DNA of 6,229 bases from Methylococcaceae bacterium (GTDB lineage: Bacteria; Pseudomonadota; Gammaproteobacteria; Methylococcales; Methylomonadaceae). The notes beneath the pieces are model-generated. The model saw only the letters and a program-made list of their open reading frames with translations. It searched no databases and had not been told where the DNA came from. Position 1 is the first letter of the stretch. Every line of letters starts with the position of its first letter. The position numbers and the translations under genes are program-made. The DNA is taken from assembly GCA_003542275.1 (NCBI GenBank), contig DPKY01000058.1:1-6229 (forward strand). The letters are read 5' to 3'. This document shows positions 5,224 to 6,229 of this stretch, one piece after another.

Positions 5224-5583
5224 CGTGCCGCCGGCCATGCCGCTTGCAGCAAAGTCTAAGGCGTTGCCATTGAGAGTGATTTCGCCGTTACGCATTTGGA
5301 AAGCAAGGTAGTTGCCTGCATTGCCTTCAATGGTGATGCTGCCTGTTTTCATTTGGCTGCCGATGTAGTCTAATTTGTCGCTACTGTTTTTGAATACGAT
5401 ATTGCTTGCATCATTGCCAGTAATGTCAAAAGCCTCGTCGGCACGGATTTGTTGTTTGCCATACCACATTAGGGTTGCAGCAATGTCTTTGGCATTTTTT
5501 TCAGCCAGTGCATCAGGCGTGAGTGGTGAAACGTCTAGCCGTTGTGCTAAGTCTTTTTTTAGTGTGAAGGTGAGGGCGCTCAT
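5086..5583 (-). CDS. fhcC: Formyltransferase/hydrolase complex subunit C, 3' end missing
   Basis: FhcC is the bacterial counterpart of formylmethanofuran dehydrogenase subunit C and belongs to the FhcABCD complex, which releases formate from formyl-H4MPT in methylotrophs. The N-terminus MSALTFTLKKDLAQRLDVSP and NIVFKNSSDKLDYIG are characteristic. The beta-helix (GXGXG-like) repeat is visible: GSITIEGN (81), GEITLNGN (100) and GTLKVNGN (119), a 19-residue period, then GERRGLRGG (137-145). The next repeat should start at G145 with Gly-Asn six and seven residues on, but reads GMVTDNLV, so homology ends between residues 147 and 151. The last ~15 codons are antisense coaX. About 147 of the usual ~260-270 residues remain. 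GGGAG seven bases upstream (5591-5595) and the ATGA overlap with fhcD support the start at 5583. Confidence 0.92.
   Translation of the reverse strand: MSALTFTLKKDLAQRLDVSPLTPDALAEKNAKDIAATLMWYGKQQIRADEAFDITGNDASNIVFKNSSDKLDYIGSQMKTGSITIEGNAGNYLAFQMRNGEITLNGNALDFAASGMAGGTLKVNGNVADFLGGAIIGERRGLRGGMVTDNLVSPQRHNDRFDAIE
5131..5145. other. Junction between coaX and fhcC fragments
   Basis: Plus-strand coaX similarity ends near 5139-5142, and minus-strand fhcC similarity ends between 5145 and 5131, so the two coding fragments abut head-on within about 15 bp. No inverted repeat, target duplication or transposase remnant is seen there. Base composition looks similar on both sides by eye. Confidence 0.75.
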
Positions 5584-6229
5584 GCTATTTCTCCCAAACT
5601 TTTGTCGTTCATAATTTCGCGCAAGTGATATTGGAATTGGCCTAGTTTTCCGCCGTAATTACCCGCGGAAATACGCTTAATGCCGTTGGCTGAACCCAGC
5701 TCGCAAGCGGCTTTAATGCCCACATAGGTCGCTTTGCGACTATCTGCATCGGTGAGGCCATCAATCACAATCTCCATCACAGATTCAATTTCTGGAGAGA
5801 GTTGCGTGTTGGTTAAGCCTTTGAGCGTTGGGCAGAATGCATCGTTAGTTGAAGCAAACATAGTTTTGTATTTAGAACCTACTTTCGAGCCAGAGCGCAC
5901 CACGCCACCAGGGAATGGCATGATGACGTTAGGCACTTTTTTCATGGCTTCAATGGCTGCCTCGCAGGCTGCTAAAGCCTGTGGTTGCGATTCTGCTAAT
6001 ACCAAGAAGTTACCACCACCCACAGCGCGTACCATGCCTGTGGTTTCTTCAGTGATAAATTCGCCGTCCATCACGGGCACGCGCCAGTAGCGCTTGCCGC
6101 CGAATTGTTTGGAGATTTGAAAGCCGTCACCAAAGAAGCGTAAGTGCTTGCCAAGATTGATGCGTTCGTTGCCTTCAATGCCAGAAAAAGCGGCCGCAGT
6201 CGGGCAAGTAAGAATGGTTTGTCCCATGC
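5580..6229 (-). CDS. fhcD: Formylmethanofuran:H4MPT formyltransferase-type subunit D (Ftr-like), 5' end beyond window
   Basis: FhcD is the formyltransferase subunit of the bacterial FhcABCD complex. It transfers the formyl group from formyl-tetrahydromethanopterin to the complex's methanofuran-type cofactor during formaldehyde oxidation. The visible ~216 residues start inside the protein at GQTILTCP. They include LRFFGDGFQISKQFGGKRYW, PVMDGEFITEETTGMVRAVGGGNF, PFPGGVVRSGSKVGSKYK, NDAFCPTLKG, LSPEIESVMEIVIDGLT and the C-terminal KRISAGNYGGKLGQFQYHLRE, all signatures of the Ftr family. Full members have ~295-300 residues, so about 80-85 lie beyond the right edge. The frame stays open to the last base, and the in-frame ATG at 6227 is not the start because it falls mid-domain. 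The stop overlaps the fhcC start (ATGA, 5580-5583), matching the D-then-C order of the known fhcBADC cluster. Confidence 0.96.
   Translation of the reverse strand, partial: MGQTILTCPTAAAFSGIEGNERINLGKHLRFFGDGFQISKQFGGKRYWRVPVMDGEFITEETTGMVRAVGGGNFLVLAESQPQALAACEAAIEAMKKVPNVIMPFPGGVVRSGSKVGSKYKTMFASTNDAFCPTLKGLTNTQLSPEIESVMEIVIDGLTDADSRKATYVGIKAACELGSANGIKRISAGNYGGKLGQFQYHLREIMNDKSLGEIA

Noticed and set aside
5734..6090. Plus-strand open frame of 118 codons
   Set aside because: It is antisense to the strongly conserved fhcD reading frame and its product shows no family features.
6190..6197. NotI site (gcggccgc), possible cloning linker
   Set aside because: It lies in frame inside fhcD, encoding Ala residues in a normal position, with family sequence on both sides.

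Overview
The window looks like a fragment of a betaproteobacterial genome, most likely an obligate methylotroph of the Methylophilaceae type. The strongest clue is at the right end: fhcD and fhcC, encoding two subunits of the formyltransferase/hydrolase complex of tetrahydromethanopterin-linked formaldehyde oxidation. In bacteria this pathway is found mainly in methylotrophs. The moderate GC content, the BirA without a DNA-binding domain followed by type III pantothenate kinase (coaX), and an HslV with a short propeptide all fit this placement. It is inferred from protein features read by eye, not from a database search.

Left block (1-2686), all on the minus strand: the 5' part of hslV (cut by the window edge); rubredoxin, with a strong terminator hairpin between it and hslV; a small exported Ala/Lys/Gln-rich helical protein; an NlpE-like periplasmic protein with an intact CxxC but no lipobox; and a lipoprotein with a beta-propeller-like repeat. 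The last three form an envelope-protein cluster. The small helical gene is bracketed by two copies of the same hairpin motif, and the downstream copy can form two interleaved stems.

Middle block (2687-5142), on the plus strand: a divergent intergenic region with candidate promoters and two short palindromes, then a DUF4337 membrane protein, a PilZ protein whose two c-di-GMP motifs are separated by a long insertion, birA, and the first ~78 codons of coaX. PilZ-birA-coaX are joined by two ATGA stop/start overlaps and must be one transcriptional unit. BirA (biotin attachment) and CoaX (first step of CoA synthesis) both serve cofactor supply for acyl metabolism.

Right block (about 5143-6229), on the minus strand: fhcC (3' end missing) and fhcD (5' end beyond the window), also overlapping by ATGA.

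The most striking point is near 5131-5145, where coaX and fhcC, on opposite strands, are both cut at the same place. Each open frame then runs through antisense of the other gene. No insertion sequence is visible at the join. It is either a chimeric assembly or clone join, or a real inversion or deletion breakpoint that destroyed two normally important genes. I found no CRISPR array, tRNA, rRNA or transposase. No gene-free stretch exceeds 300 bases; the longest, about 200 bp between the propeller lipoprotein and the NlpE-like gene, holds a candidate promoter and an A/T-only palindrome.
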